From assembly GCA_036925085.1 (NCBI GenBank), contig JAUPFP010000002.1, forward strand, positions 11,058,607 to 11,122,606: a stretch of DNA of 64,000 nucleotides. Direction: 5' to 3'. Positions 45,559-56,839 of the stretch are shown piece by piece; the first letter of the stretch is position 1, and every line of letters starts with the position of its first letter. The notes under the pieces are model-generated. The model saw nothing but the letters and a program-made list of their open reading frames with translations. It did no database searches and was not told the DNA's origin. The stretch is from Brachycybe producta (lineage: Eukaryota; Arthropoda; Diplopoda; Playtdesmida; Andrognathidae). A program made the translations under genes and the position numbers.

Positions 45559-45798
45559 AAATATTTCCCCCTCCTTGTTCTGCCCATATTTTTTTTTCTT
45601 GCTAGATAATTGACGAGATCTAGGCTCGGTTGAATCGGTATGAAATGACAGTTTGTGACACGCAATATTTTTTTTGTGTCATACGATCAGCATGTAATCG
45701 TTACTAGAAACTTATTGCTTTTATGCATAAAAAAAAGTCTCCCGTCACTCAAAGTTCTTGTGTAATAAAGAGTTTTCTATAAGCTCTTTTATATTATA

Positions 45799-46368
45799 CA
45801 GGGGTGATGTAAAATTCATTATTAATACACTAGGTGACACGTTGCATTTTGTATTGTAATTAGTATTAATTAATTTGTAGTAGATTTTTTTAAACATCGG
45901 TTTCATCACTGAAGGTTTAGGAGCATTTCCTATACTTTGTGTAATATGCTTTAGTTTTTTTTTTTTCTTTTCAGAAATTGAAATTTTTTTTTTGCAACGT
46001 GGTATTAGTAAAAATATATTTTAATACCTTTAGGCTTGGAACACACAGACCACTTTTGGTGGTCGTTTTCGACTGCCAAATGAAGTTGGATTGTCGGCAA
46101 AACCGACCTCTTTGAATGTCTCCATAATAATATATTGCAATCACAACCCAAACACCTGCAACTTCACTTAGGAGTCGAAATCGACCACCAAAAGTGGTCT
46201 GTTGGGCCAGTGGCCCTTATGGTTCACAGATTAAAATTTATAAAAAAAAATAGTCTTTCCCAGTGCAGTGCTCAACAATTTTTGAAAGCAACGATTAAAA
46301 TATGCATTGCAAATTCTACCTGAGCTTATTTATGATGCCCAAGAATACTTTTCTGAAATATCACCCTG
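45799..46368. mobile_element. Possible Tc1/mariner-like MITE hosting FB-F
   Basis: TA then CAGGGGTGATGTAAAATTC at the left; GAAATATCACCCTG then TA at the right. Terminal pairing is limited to about 10-15 bases, so this is tentative. FB-F lies inside at 46035-46207. Confidence 0.4.
46035..46207. mobile_element. FB-F foldback MITE, complete copy
   Basis: Left ACAGACCACTTTTGGTGG, then TTTCGACTGCCAAATGAAG; right CTTCACTTAGGAGTCGAAA, then CCACCAAAAGTGGTCTGT. The arms pair over about 44 bases with few mismatches. GTCGGCAAAACCGAC in the centre is itself palindromic. Other copies lie at 52938 and 54584. Confidence 0.8.
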
Positions 46369-46373
46369 TATAT

Positions 46374-46982
46374 ATTGCCTATTGTACTCGTTATTTTTAT
46401 TTCGATTGGTAACTGTCTTTATATAGAAGCAAACTGTTATTTATTCAATCATCAATTATTTAGGCCCCATTGCTATTTGTCAGGCAATGGACTGTTATTG
46501 TTTAATCACATGCGAGTTTTTACTATATATACTTGTATACATGTGTATCTTGTTTGTCTATAAAGATTTAGAATTATATTGTGGATGCATTTTGAAGCTG
46601 GAATAATAGAAAAGATAATCAAATGAGATTTTTTTGATAATATTTTTAAAAAAATATAAATTTTAAATTATTAACTATACTTTAGTAGTAATAGTTATGT
46701 TTTGATAATGAATTGTTTTTAAGAATTTATTAAGTCTATATCTAGAGGTTACAAAAGGAGAAACATTTGCTTGATAATGCATAACAGGTTACATTGAAAA
46801 TACATAATGAGAAATAATTTCAAATTATTCACTTTCAAACAAACTTTTGATTTGTTATTCTTCTTCCTAAGGTTGAAAATGCAATTGTTCAAATTTTACT
46901 TGTAAAACTACGTTTAATATAATGTTAAGTATAACTTCACTTTCAATTTTTTTAGTTACATGAAAGTGACTAAAAGAAAGAA

Positions 46983-46984
<2 letters not shown>
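46374..46984. other. AT-rich spacer, nothing recognised
   Basis: No repeat family or gene was recognised. Confidence 0.4.
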
Positions 46985-47043
<59 letters not shown>

Positions 47044-47091
47044 TATACTGTATATATATATATATACTGTATATATATATATATATATATA

Positions 47092-47128
<37 letters not shown>
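46985..47128. repeat. (AT)n array with embedded ATACTGTAT palindromes
   Basis: About 53 bases of AT, then three TATACTGTATA blocks 22-28 bases apart within AT repeats. The whole tract is close to self-complementary. Confidence 0.95.
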
Positions 47129-47130
<2 letters not shown>

Positions 47131-49080
47131 ATATGGAGTTGTGGGCCTCGGTTATTGATTGCAATTCATTTTCTCAGTGGATTCACTTTTGAGTTATGAG
47201 AATACAACTTGAAAGTAGGTATAGATATAGCAATGTCTATGGGATTTTTTTTTCTTTATATTTACTAAATTGGACCCAGTGATTTATATGTGATTAGTAC
47301 TAGATGCTTTTTGGAGGCTACTTACATTATGTTGAACCCGGTTTGTTGTTTTTTTTCTTCTTTATTCTATACAAGAAGAAAATTGCTTTGGGAATTGTTG
47401 GTAGCCATTTTAATCATGGCCACTAGAGACAGAATATTTGTCGTTTATATATATGTTCTTTTGATATATTTGCAATCTTAAGAATTACATACTTTTTACT
47501 ATATTTACTTGAAAATTTTAAGTTTTTTTTTTCAATAGACTTTTCTCCAATATTTGATTTTTATTGTGATCCAATAATTCCAATTGATAAATTTTCCATT
47601 GACTTTATCATATGCTTTTTTTGACATAAACATTTTTTGGATTATACAATTCAATTGAACTCAATACACCTGCAAAAAATAAATATTGTGTTCAAATACA
47701 AACCTTAAGTTAGTGCCTGGATATTACCTGTATGAAAAAGCAGAAAATAGAAATTAAATTACTAAGATCTAAAAAAAAATGTCTCTGCATTTCTGTATTC
47801 TGTCGTTTTCAAAAGCTTTTCATATAATAGAAAAACAGCACAATCAAGGATATGTTTGAGTTTCTAGAAAATGAGAAGAAGAATTGGAGCCAATAGCCTT
47901 TGTATTGGTTGGTAACATGCAATTCCGCGTGGCCAACACAGAAACAATTTTCAGCTTTTTTTTCTGTCTACTTTTCAGCCAAAACTATAAAATGGAATAA
48001 TTCAAATTAAGATAAATTCCATTTTGAGCTGTAAAATAGACTAAAATTGCTTCTGTTAAATATTAGGAAACTTGAAGGTCTATTTGAAGTCATTTAAATT
48101 TTCCAATACTGATTGAAAAAAAAATGGTAGAATTTTTGTTAAAGATTATCAAATAATTTAAACAGAAGTTAAATGACTTCTTAGATGTTATCTTATACGA
48201 GCGTATTTTCCTATATCTCCTTCAAATGATACTTTATCAATATGTCTATCTATAATGTCAAATAAATGACCTCATTTTAGATGAGAGATCCTGTTATGGA
48301 TTGAAAAATTTATAATGTTATTTTTAATGGGAGAGAAAGAAGAAGAAGAAGAAAAAACAGCTTCTATGAAAAATTGACATCATCGTGAAAAATAAAAAAA
48401 CACATTCCGAATGTTGTTGTATTTTTCTCTTCTCCTCACAAGTTGTTTTCTCATCACATCAGTCAATATATGTTTTTTTATGGTGTCCTATCGATTGTTC
48501 TATTTGTAAGTGGTTTCTATACTCTCTCATTAAAATCATGCCTTTCTCCACATTCTTTTTTTGTTGTTATTTGAGGGGGAAATTGGGAGAAAAATAGGGA
48601 AAAAAAGATTCTATATGAGGATAAGGTGGAGGTGGAGGGGGGAGGGTAGGTGTCTTTAGATCTCTTATATATTTTAGTACAATGTGTAATAAAAAATCCT
48701 TCAACTAAGCTACACTGCAATGCCTTTACTTATTTTTTATCAATATAATAAGCAGCATTATTAATAAGCAACGAGAGAGAGGGAGAGAGAGAGAGAGAGA
48801 AAAAATATAAGGATGCGTACAACAGAATAAAAAATATATATAAACGTAAAACTGCAGAAATCGCCCTGGGAAAAATTACATCTTTTCACCAGCTGCCATC
48901 TCAATTTGTTATTATTGCATGATTGTTGTTAACGTATGTTACCAGTGGTACAGTGTTGATAAAGTATTAATGAATATTTGCTTCGTCTGTTACTTTTTAT
49001 TTTGGCAAATGCAAAAAAAAAAACACAAGAATATTGTAATCTTTGTGTACGAATTTTTTTTTCTTTTTTGAAAATCTCTT
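47129..49080. other. AT-rich stretch, weak inverted segments, no gene recognised
   Basis: An FB-G-like piece lies at 47930-48055. GAAGTCATTTAAATTTT (about 48085) pairs with AAGTTAAATGACTTC (about 48168). A purine-rich block with G runs lies at 48625-48652. No coding feature is supported. Confidence 0.4.
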
Positions 49081-49640
49081 TTACCTCGTTTTTGCTAAAA
49101 AAAATTAACTGCAGTTAAAAAGTTAACCTGAGTTACTTGTCTAGTGGAAACAAATGTGGTTACCATTCAATCAATCAAGCATTACATACGTAGAAAACCA
49201 ACAGAAAAAATTCAAAGTGCCTCATACCTCGTTGCCACTATAAAAATTAACTACAGTTAAAAAAAAGCGAACCACAGTTAATTTTCTAGTGGAACAAATC
49301 TGGTTAAAATGTTTAAAATTCTGAAGAATGGAGTTAACTCAACTGTATTGACACAATGCAATTTACCACATTATTGGATGGTTGAATATGTTAATTTCCG
49401 TGTTCACATAAATTTAGTCTACGAACAATATGGCGGTTAATCAGAGCACTTCATTTTTTGACTGAATGAGGAATGAAAATTTTACCCAATGCACACCTGT
49501 TGTAACAGGAAGTGACACAAAACCATTTAACCACAGTTAAGTATTTTAAAAAATAGAAACACAACTGCTAGGTTGTCTGCAGTTAACTATAACCTTCTTT
49601 ATGTAACTACAGTTAATTTTCTATGGTGAAAACCAAGTAT
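49081..49640 (-). mobile_element. FB-E foldback element with extra arm, inverted copy
   Basis: The core 49224-49640 starts ATACCTCGTTGCCACTA and ends TTCTATGGTGAAAACCAAGT. The extra arm 49081-49190 carries ATTAACTGCAGTTAAAAAG and CTAGTGGAAACAAATGTGG. The linker words CAATCAATCAAG and AGAAAACCAACAGAAAAAA correspond to the linker at 42690-42750 read in reverse. Confidence 0.75.
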
Positions 49641-50533
49641 AAGTAATAAACTGTGGGTCCCTTGATGAGTTAAGAGACTAGAAGGGTTACTTTTTCGAGG
49701 CTTGTGAAAGAGGGAGGAAATTAAATGTCATCGCGGTGGTTTTTCTTTTGGATTATTTCTCTTACGACACAATATGCATATTATTATGTCTTTTGAAAGA
49801 AATGAGAGTAAGAAAAAAATCTGTATTTATAATTTATGCTAGTAATTAAATTTTGTTGAATGACGGAATTACTTGAACGATAAATTAGTCCAAAAATGTC
49901 TTTATATATTTTAATATGCTTTCTTCTTATTAAAAAGTTGGGTTTACCATAAAGTGAACTTTAAAAAAAAGGTAGTTTATGGATGAGAAGCCACATAAAC
50001 AGTGTGAGCTCCTCCTTATTATTACTAGTAATACTTAAAAAAAGAGCTAAATGCTGTTTATGGCTAAATGCTAAATTGAATAAAAGCTATTATAAGTTAT
50101 AACTACAAGTTGAAAAATAAATTAAAATACAGAAAAAAGAGTTAATAAATTTGATGTTTTACGATGGTGCTTAACACTGATTTTAGATGTATAAAGTGAA
50201 TATAAACTTTCTTTAAAAAAACATTAAGATACTAGAAAAGTAGGCCAATTATGTACTGGAAGAGCTACAACAGATATCTTTAACACAATATGTTTAAATT
50301 GGCATATGCAAGACATACATGTATTCACTTTAGGTGTGTTTCTAAAAGGGAATGTTAGTTGGAGTCAAGTAAGTCGGAAGAGCAAAAACGAATATTTTCG
50401 TGTTCATTATGCTACTTCTTATGCGAGCAAGACAACAATGTCTTCGTTTCTTGTATACTAATTCAAATGCGACTGCAAAGTGGCTTTATCCTACTTCAGG
50501 TTTTCTTAAATAATGGAAATTTAGCTTATTATA
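49641..50533. other. AT-rich stretch, FB-A scrap
   Basis: GAGTTAAGAGACTAGAAGGG at about 49667 and AGATACTAGAAAAGTAG at about 50227 resemble FB-A left arms. Nothing else is recognised. Confidence 0.35.
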
Positions 50534-50785
50534 TTAAGGTGATTTTAAGAGAAATGAAGAGAAACTAGAAGAAACTAGAATGGTAGCTCAATTGCTTAAA
50601 TGTATTTTCAAATTGATATCTTTCAAAGTAATTAGAAAATGAACTGGTTCATAAACCATCTTAACACTTAGTTCAAAATGTGATTTAAAAACAGCAATAA
50701 AAAGTTTATTTTTTAAAATATCTTCATAAAAATTACTATTCTAGTTTCTAACAAATCATAAATATTTTTAGGAAGTTTCTAAAAT
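50534..50785 (+). mobile_element. FB-A foldback MITE, short copy
   Basis: TTAAGGTGATTTTAAGAG at the left, then GAAACTAGAATGGTAGCTC; right arm ATTACTATTCTAGTTTCTAA. GAAGAAACTAGAAGAAACTA is a small internal duplication of the core word. Confidence 0.65.
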
Positions 50786-51599
50786 ACATTTCTGTACATT
50801 ATGCAATAAGCAGATTGACTTATGGAACCACCTGAAGAAGTAATTTGCATTTTTTTTCTTCTTATGTCCATCTATACCGCGTTTATATTCACGCATTTTG
50901 CGACCGTGTTCTCTTTGATCTGTCTACAAATTCTGATAATGGACACGTTGTCAAAGAAATTCTCTACTTTAAAACGGCAACATTTGATGTGGTGCCATAA
51001 TTGTCATTTTGAATAACGTTTACACCAGATGAAATTCAAACTCATGAATGTGACATGTCACGTCTGATTGGATGGTCACGGTCTTCTTGTGGTCATTGAC
51101 GCGTCCCCTCAGTATAAATTTAGGTGTTGTGTGGTGTAATTTCTTTTTGCATTTGAATATAATGGTGGTGGTGGGGACAGGGAGGGAGAGAGAGTCCTTA
51201 CAGTTTAAATTTTCTTCCTATTTTATCTTATTTTGTTGCGTGTTGTACTTGTTATGTGTTTTTTTTTAACTCTTATTTTTCTGTGTAGGTCTTATAATAC
51301 ATTATGTTTTTGCTTTGTGACAATTTTTCTCTTGAGTAAATCTCATCCAACTGTTATGAACAGTTACCATGGTAACGTGGCTTTCAGTTGTCGATTATCG
51401 GTTGACCCATTCAACTCTAATCTTTTTTTTTTTGTTTTTACTTTCTCCTATCCAATCCTCGTCCATCTTCATGATTATACATTCTTGTCACTTTTGTGTG
51501 TGTCTTTGATGATGTTTTGGGTGGTTTTGTGGTTAATTCTCATATATTTTTATCTCGGACATAATTTGAAAGACATGAGAATTTTTTAACGAGTTAATT
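50786..51599. other. AT-rich stretch, frame of unknown value
   Basis: A 118-codon plus frame at 51233-51589 is hydrophobic (Phe, Leu, Val rich). It shows no domain and no splice context I can defend. No repeat was recognised. Confidence 0.35.
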
Positions 51600-52090
51600 T
51601 TTACTTAAATAATTTTTGAACTTTTGATTATTTCTGCGTTTTTCAGAAGAGCAACGATTAAAAAAAATTGAAAGTGTTTTAGTAACTGGAACGGTAGCTG
51701 AATCACTTAATAGAGCTTTCATGTTGATATCTTTTAAAATGAACTTTTTATAGACAAATTTTTTTCTTAAAAGTTGGATCATTTACAAAACTGACATAAA
51801 AATGTTTAGTTTAAGATTTTTTTATCAACATGAACTTTGCTGAACTTAGTGATTGAGCCGAACTTTTAGTTTGTGCATCTTATAAGGTGCACTAAGTTGA
51901 TTTTGAAGTGCATAAACCCCTTTGAAATCTTGTTTTTCTGTCTTTCAGGAGCAAAATTATTATTCTAAATCATAACATATTTGATATTATAAACTAGAAT
52001 AATAGTTAAATTAAGGTAAAAGCATTTTTTTTTCATGTTAATATCTTCAAAAATCAACTTTTTTGAGAAACTAGAAGAAAAAATATGGTA
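51600..52090 (+). mobile_element. Two FB-A copies in succession, decayed
   Basis: 51610-51880: GAAAGTGTTTTAGTAACTGG, TCACTTAATAGAGCTTTC, TTTTATAGACAAATTTTTTT and a degraded right arm (GATTGAGCCGAACTTTTAGT). 51895-52090: a second left arm with TTTCTGTCTTTCAGGAGCAA and TATTATAAACTAGAATAATA. Confidence 0.6.
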
Positions 52091-52937
52091 TGAAAAAATT
52101 ATTTCTCAATTAAGTACTTTTAGCATAATATTCTAGCATATTTTAATTTTGATGTCGATTCAAAAATTGTCTAAAATTTCTATTGGAAAAAAAAAATCAT
52201 TATTGAACATTTTGTTTTTATTTTGAGATCATTTTTCACAACTGATTTTTTTGTACACTAGACACACTGATCACTGGTCACTGGTCAGTCAGAGTGGTCA
52301 TCTATGTGCAATTTCATTTGATAATCACTGACTAGTGAAGAGAGAAAGAGAGAGAAAAGGAAGTAACCCCGTGATACTTTAGATAGGATTCTTGATTTGA
52401 TGTGTACCTATACATATATATTATATGATTGTGTGTGTCTGAACGGAAATCCGTTCTGTAACAGATTATTGAGCTAGCCAAGAGGATAAACATGATAGCC
52501 TTTTGCATCAGGTTATTACTTAATTAAAGGTTATTGCGTTTGTGAAATGGGAGAAGGTGGTTGGGGAGAGGTGGGGGGCCCAGGTTTGTATTTGAAGGGG
52601 AGGGGCCATGTGTGTGTGTGTGTGTGTGTGTCAACACTGAAACTCATCCATTTTATGTATTGAACTATAACATAGGCAATAGTATTATTATAGATAAAGA
52701 GACTTGTGACTATATATTATGAAAGTATTGTTCCTGTAGGTTTGTTTTTCTGTTGAGGTCAGTTGGGAATAAAAGATAAAAATAACAGGAGAAAAAGATA
52801 ATCTGTATAAAGGTCTGATAAATATTGAACTTTATTAAACAACGGTTATATTATATTCTACTTTATGTAATTACTTATTTTTGATTCATTTTTTGGGGGC
52901 TGGTTTTATCATTGCTAAGTCTGTTGTTGATAAGGCC
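52091..52937. other. AT-rich stretch with small repeats
   Basis: A CACTGGTCACTGGTCAGTCA cluster lies near 52275, hairpin GAACGGAAATCCGTTC at 52441-52456, a G-rich block at 52545-52610 and (GT)n at 52609-52631. No gene was recognised. Confidence 0.5.
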
Positions 52938-53016
52938 TTATGGCACACACAGACCACTTTTGACAACTTTTCGATTGCAAAATTGAAGTCGGAGTTGTCG
53001 GCAAAACCGCAACCAC
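52938..53016 (+). repeat. FB-F left half
   Basis: GGCACACACAGACCACTTTT, TTTTCGATTGCAAAATTGAA and TTGTCGGCAAAACCGC match FB-F to its centre. An FB-A copy then begins, replacing the right half. Confidence 0.65.
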
Positions 53017-53019
53017 CTT

Positions 53020-53235
53020 GAGAAACTTATAAGTGTTTTAGAAACTAGAAAGGGGTAGCTCAATCACTTAAGTATATTTTTATGTGGTTGTATTTTAAAA
53101 TACGTTTTTTATGTCACGTTGAAAATGATACAATTTTAAGCAGGAGATGTTTTTGATTTTCGTCTATAAAAAGTTTATTTTGAAATATATTAACATGAAG
53201 ATATTACGAGCAATAGTTTCTAATTTGTTCTTAAA
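53020..53235 (+). mobile_element. FB-A foldback MITE, arms only
   Basis: TAAGTGTTTTAGAAACTAGA, GTAGCTCAATCACTTAAG, CTATAAAAAGTTTATTTTGA and ATATTAACATGAAGATATTA. The two arms are present but both outer ends are lost. The left boundary abuts an FB-F fragment. Confidence 0.65.
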
Positions 53236-53344
53236 ATTGACTTTTAAATTGTGAAATATCTAATTTTAGTTCTATCATTTTTCACCATGCCTTATTGCAT
53301 ATTCATTGTTAAGTAAGGGAACCAGAAAAATGCATTTTTTTAAA

Positions 53345-53475
53345 AAAAAAACAACACCTGTTTAGAGGCTACAGTTATAGTGTGATCAATAATAGTTTTA
53401 GATACTAGTTTGACCTTTAGCCTCTGAATTTTAACCAGGTTTTTTGGCTGAAACATGCCGTTTTTTTCTGGTTGC
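53345..53475. repeat. FB-D-like central fragment
   Basis: CTGTTTAGAGGCTACAGTTA and ACCTTTAGCCTCTGAATTT are inverted relative to each other and resemble FB-D central words. Confidence 0.4.
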
Positions 53476-54205
53476 TTTAATCATAAGCTACAAAATGCAG
53501 GTAGACATTTTAAATTTAGCGTTCAAGTTGACATATTATAAAATATCAATTTTCATTCTTGTTATATTGCATATTATTAAATAATTCCATATTTCATTAT
53601 TTTTTTCTCTATTATACTTTAATCTTCTTGTGTTTGGTTGGGTGATGATCACAATTTCACAATGCAACTGAATTGATGGGATGTAATAGTGAGTGGCTCA
53701 ATTTTCTCTCTCTCTCTCTCATATTGAGACATATAAGAGAGAGAGAAAAAATAATTCATAAGGACACACACAACACAGTTATGTCAACAAAAACGAAAAA
53801 AAAATATTTTTCGGTTAAAGAATGTAAAATATGCCGAATATGGTATGCAAGAGAAACAGAACAATATTTGAAGTATTCTACTCTCTTAGTTCTTATTATT
53901 GGGACCCATTGTTTTGTGTATATACATGTATGAGCCCAATATAAACCTTTGATGTTGTTCTATATACTTATGTTTACAAAGAACACCCCCCCAAAAACAT
54001 ATATATATATATATATATATAGATGTACATAATACTGTAATATTGAAGATTTTCAGAGGAGGTGGTTGGGAGGAGAGTAACATTCTATAGTATATAGATT
54101 TGATGAGAGGGTTCATCTTTTTTCTTCCTATTCTTTCAATGCATTATTCATCATTGCACGTTAATATAAAGTTTATGGACTAATAGTTTGTGCTTTCGTC
54201 TATTG
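53476..54205. other. AT-rich stretch with CT/GA hairpin
   Basis: 53702-53748: TTTTCTCTCTCTCTCTCTC and ATAT pair with ATATAAGAGAGAGAGAAAA around a short loop. (AT)n lies at 54000-54021. No gene was recognised. Confidence 0.6.
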
Positions 54206-54287
54206 TACAGTGTGTTCAAAAAATTGTGAAACCAATGGGAAGTACACTAAAATATGCATTATTACTAGTTTCATATCCTACTATTAT

Positions 54288-54553
54288 ACCTTGTCTACAC
54301 TTCAACTAAATGCATTCAAGTTAAATGTGTTTAGTTGAATTTTTACAGATCCCAGTTAAGGAGATGAACAAGATAACATTGACATTATTACTTAATATCC
54401 TAACAAAAAAAAATATTATTTTATTACAATAACCCATAGAAATATTAAATTAATAAATTGAATTCGAAGTATTGTTTGTTTGTCTTTAACAGGGCTCTCT
54501 GTAGAACATGCTTAATATTTAAATGCATTTAACATTTTAGGTTGTAGATAAGG
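54288..54553 (-). mobile_element. FB-B foldback MITE, copy 4 (diverged)
   Basis: ACCTTGTCTACACTTCAAC, GCATTCAAGTTAAATGTGTT, CCCAGTTAAGGAGATGAAC, GTATTGTTTGTTTGTC and GGGCTCTCTGTAGAACATGC keep the family order. The right end GTTGTAGATAAGGCAA pairs with the left. Confidence 0.7.
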
Positions 54554-54583
54554 CAATTTGGGTTGAAACACTATCAAACCACC

Positions 54584-54748
54584 TTGTCACCACTTTTCGA
54601 ATGCAAAAATGATTTGGGGTTGTTGTCAGAACCGACGACACAGTGTGTCTTTCCATAAAAAAAAGTATATTGCAACTATAGCCGAATCACGTGCAACTTC
54701 ATTTTGCAGTCAAAATGTGGTCAAAAAGTGGTCTGTGTGCCAAGGTTC
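54584..54748 (-). mobile_element. FB-F foldback MITE, diverged copy
   Basis: The left terminus is decayed (CACCACTTTTCGAATGC). TTGTCAGAACCGACGACAC lies at the centre. The right terminus TGGTCAAAAAGTGGTCTGTG followed by TGCC is well preserved. Confidence 0.7.
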
Positions 54749-54811
54749 GTCATTCGTAATATGAGCTCCTTGTGTCGTTTGCGGTCCTTCACGCACTTTT
54801 TAAGTCGACAC

Positions 54812-54985
54812 TACATTGGGGAGATATTAAAGAAAGATAATAAGATTGTCATAGCTAGCTCATACCTTTGTAACAGTCACAAAAGTAAATTACAAAATAT
54901 TATTATGACAAATAAATTGACAATTATAAAATCGAAATGCACAAGCAGTGACATTATAAAATATAATTGTCACAATTTGAAGACT
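54812..54985. mobile_element. FB-C element, shortened copy
   Basis: AAAGAAAGATAATAAGATTG, CATAGCTAGCTCATACC, TTGTAACAGTCACAAAAGT and AAATTACAAAATATTATTAT match the left half of FB-C. AATTGTCACAATTTGAAG marks the right. Confidence 0.6.
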
Positions 54986-55297
54986 TTTCGGTAAGGTTTC
55001 TTTGAATTCTTTTAAGCATATTGGGGATTAACATCAGTGCAAGCGCGGCTCGGTTCCCAAAGTTTTTGAACACACTGTAGAAATTCAATGTTATATAATA
55101 CATTATAAAGGCTCGGAAGATGCAAGGAAAGAATGTGATGACAACCAACTTTCTCACTTTTTTTTAGATCTAGAATATAGAATGAAGAAAGAAAAGCACC
55201 AGAAAAAAAATACTCCCAAATAAAAAATAAAGGAAACCTCCTTTTCTGACATCTATTTTTACATTTTATTTACTATACCGATGATTTATTGCAAGAT

Positions 55298-55660
55298 GAA
55301 ATTGAAAGTGTTCGAAACTAGAAAAGTAATGGAAAATAATGGACACAATTTTAAAAAGTGTTTAACAGGGTATTTCCGCTTTTGTGGAAGTGCAGCAAGT
55401 CCAATTTGAATTGACTTATGAGAGAATTTCAAATTTCATTTGAAACTAGAAGAGTAAACGAAATTGAAAAGACTAATTTCATAAGGAAATATTTTTAAAT
55501 TATTTATGTAATTTTACATTTTTTCTTTCTAAATTAAAAAAAAAACGTGAGAAAAATGGTCACCGCCTTTTAAAAAATCCCAGAAAAGTTTATTTTAAAA
55601 AATATTACCATAAAAATACTCTTTACACATAGATTAACCTTACATATAGATAAACCTTAG
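55298..55660 (+). repeat. FB-A-related sequence, strongly decayed
   Basis: GAAAGTGTTCGAAACTAGAA, a second GAAACTAGAAGAGTAAACG, and AGAAAAGTTTATTTTAAAAA are recognisable. The rest is not alignable by eye. Confidence 0.4.
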
Positions 55661-56694
55661 AAATTTTTTTCTATGGAAATTAATATCTAAGAACAGTCGC
55701 GTTTTCATTATTCGAGAAAACATTGAAAATAGTTTAAAATAATTATGAAAAAATACCATGCACCTTTGCTTATCTTATCCTATGAGAATAAAATTTGTTT
55801 GATGAAAAAATACCAAACACAAGTCGAGATCAGACTAATTTAATTAACGAGGAATTTTTTTTATTAGTTGTAATTTGATTATAACGCCATCTAGTAGCAA
55901 TTGTTTAATTAGCTAGAAGTGCTTCCACATTAAAGTTATCACAAGACTTTGTTCCACTTTCCGTGTTAGTGTTTCCACCTTAAAATGCCCCTTGGAAAAG
56001 GTCTCATTAGTGATCAAACCTTGGCCCCCATGCGCCCTTGAGTATCAGCATACCTAAGCATTTTTTATACATAAGCTATTGTTATTTCAGTATAGATCTC
56101 AGTTTATTTATTGACACTGGAAATACCAGCTGTGGCCCTCTATATTTTTGTGGTTGATCACAATTACTTTCTGTGTTGCCCATTTATGACCATCCACCAA
56201 ATTCTACTTGTACAGGTTGGTTCTCTTCTCTATAGAGGCATTTCAATGTCTTGTACTTACTGTGTACGTGCTTTAAGTGAGCTTGGAGCCAAATTGATGG
56301 AAACAGCTTCTGCCTTTGATCCCTTTGAAATTCAGCTTTACATCCCTGAAGCACTTAGGCATTTTTTTCTTCTTTCTTTCTTTCTTGTGCCCTATATAAA
56401 GTGCTATATATCCTTGTATGTGTTGTTGTACATATGTATAGACTTTTCATCACCTTTTACCTTCAAGACAATAAAAATCTGCTTTTTTTCTCTCTATCCA
56501 TTCTGATGTATATGGGTTTTATTTATTCATTTGGATTGAATTCTATTGGTTAGTCACCTTTAGTGACCAGGTTTATGTTTACAGATAGGATTTCAATATA
56601 TAGTGATTTTTTTATCATATACAATAAATAAGTTTAATTTGTTTAGAAGCCTATTTAGAAAATCAAAATTGGATTTTTGAATTGGAATAAGTAC
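55661..56694. other. Less AT-rich stretch with an unexplained frame
   Basis: The plus-strand frame 56111-56506 (131 codons) has a middle part, about 56219-56360, with ordinary amino-acid mix (for example ALSELGAKLMETASAFDPFE). I recognise no family. No splice or start evidence decides the matter. Confidence 0.3.
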
Positions 56695-56760
56695 TATGCA
56701 AGCAGCCCAGACGACCTATGACAGAGGAACTATTCAGTCCAAAAACAGCATAAAAATATA
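56695..56760 (+). repeat. Dispersed repeat with CAATTGCAGCATGTG, faint copy 4
   Basis: GCAAGCAGCCCAGACGACC, GACAGAGGAACTATTCAGTCC and AAAACAGCAT follow the order in copy 1 but are diverged. Confidence 0.3.
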
Positions 56761-56839
56761 TTGTCAAGATAAACTTACCTACTGTATAACAATTCTCCAT
56801 GTAAATATAATAAGTTGAATGGCAGCGTTAGTATATAAA

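Larger units (their letters stand above)
54208..55077. mobile_element. Tc1/mariner-like element hosting three MITEs
   Basis: TA (54206-54207) then CAGTGTGTTCAAAAAATTG; right end AGTTTTTGAACACACTG then TA (55078-55079). The terminal 15 bases pair exactly. Inside lie FB-B (54288-54553), FB-F (54584-54748) and FB-C (54812-54985), which together account for roughly 600 of 870 bases. No transposase sequence was recognised. Confidence 0.7.

Noticed and set aside
51233..51589. 118-codon hydrophobic frame that could suggest membrane segments
   Set aside because: Phe/Leu/Val bias follows from T-rich DNA; no charged-flank pattern or family motif could be named.
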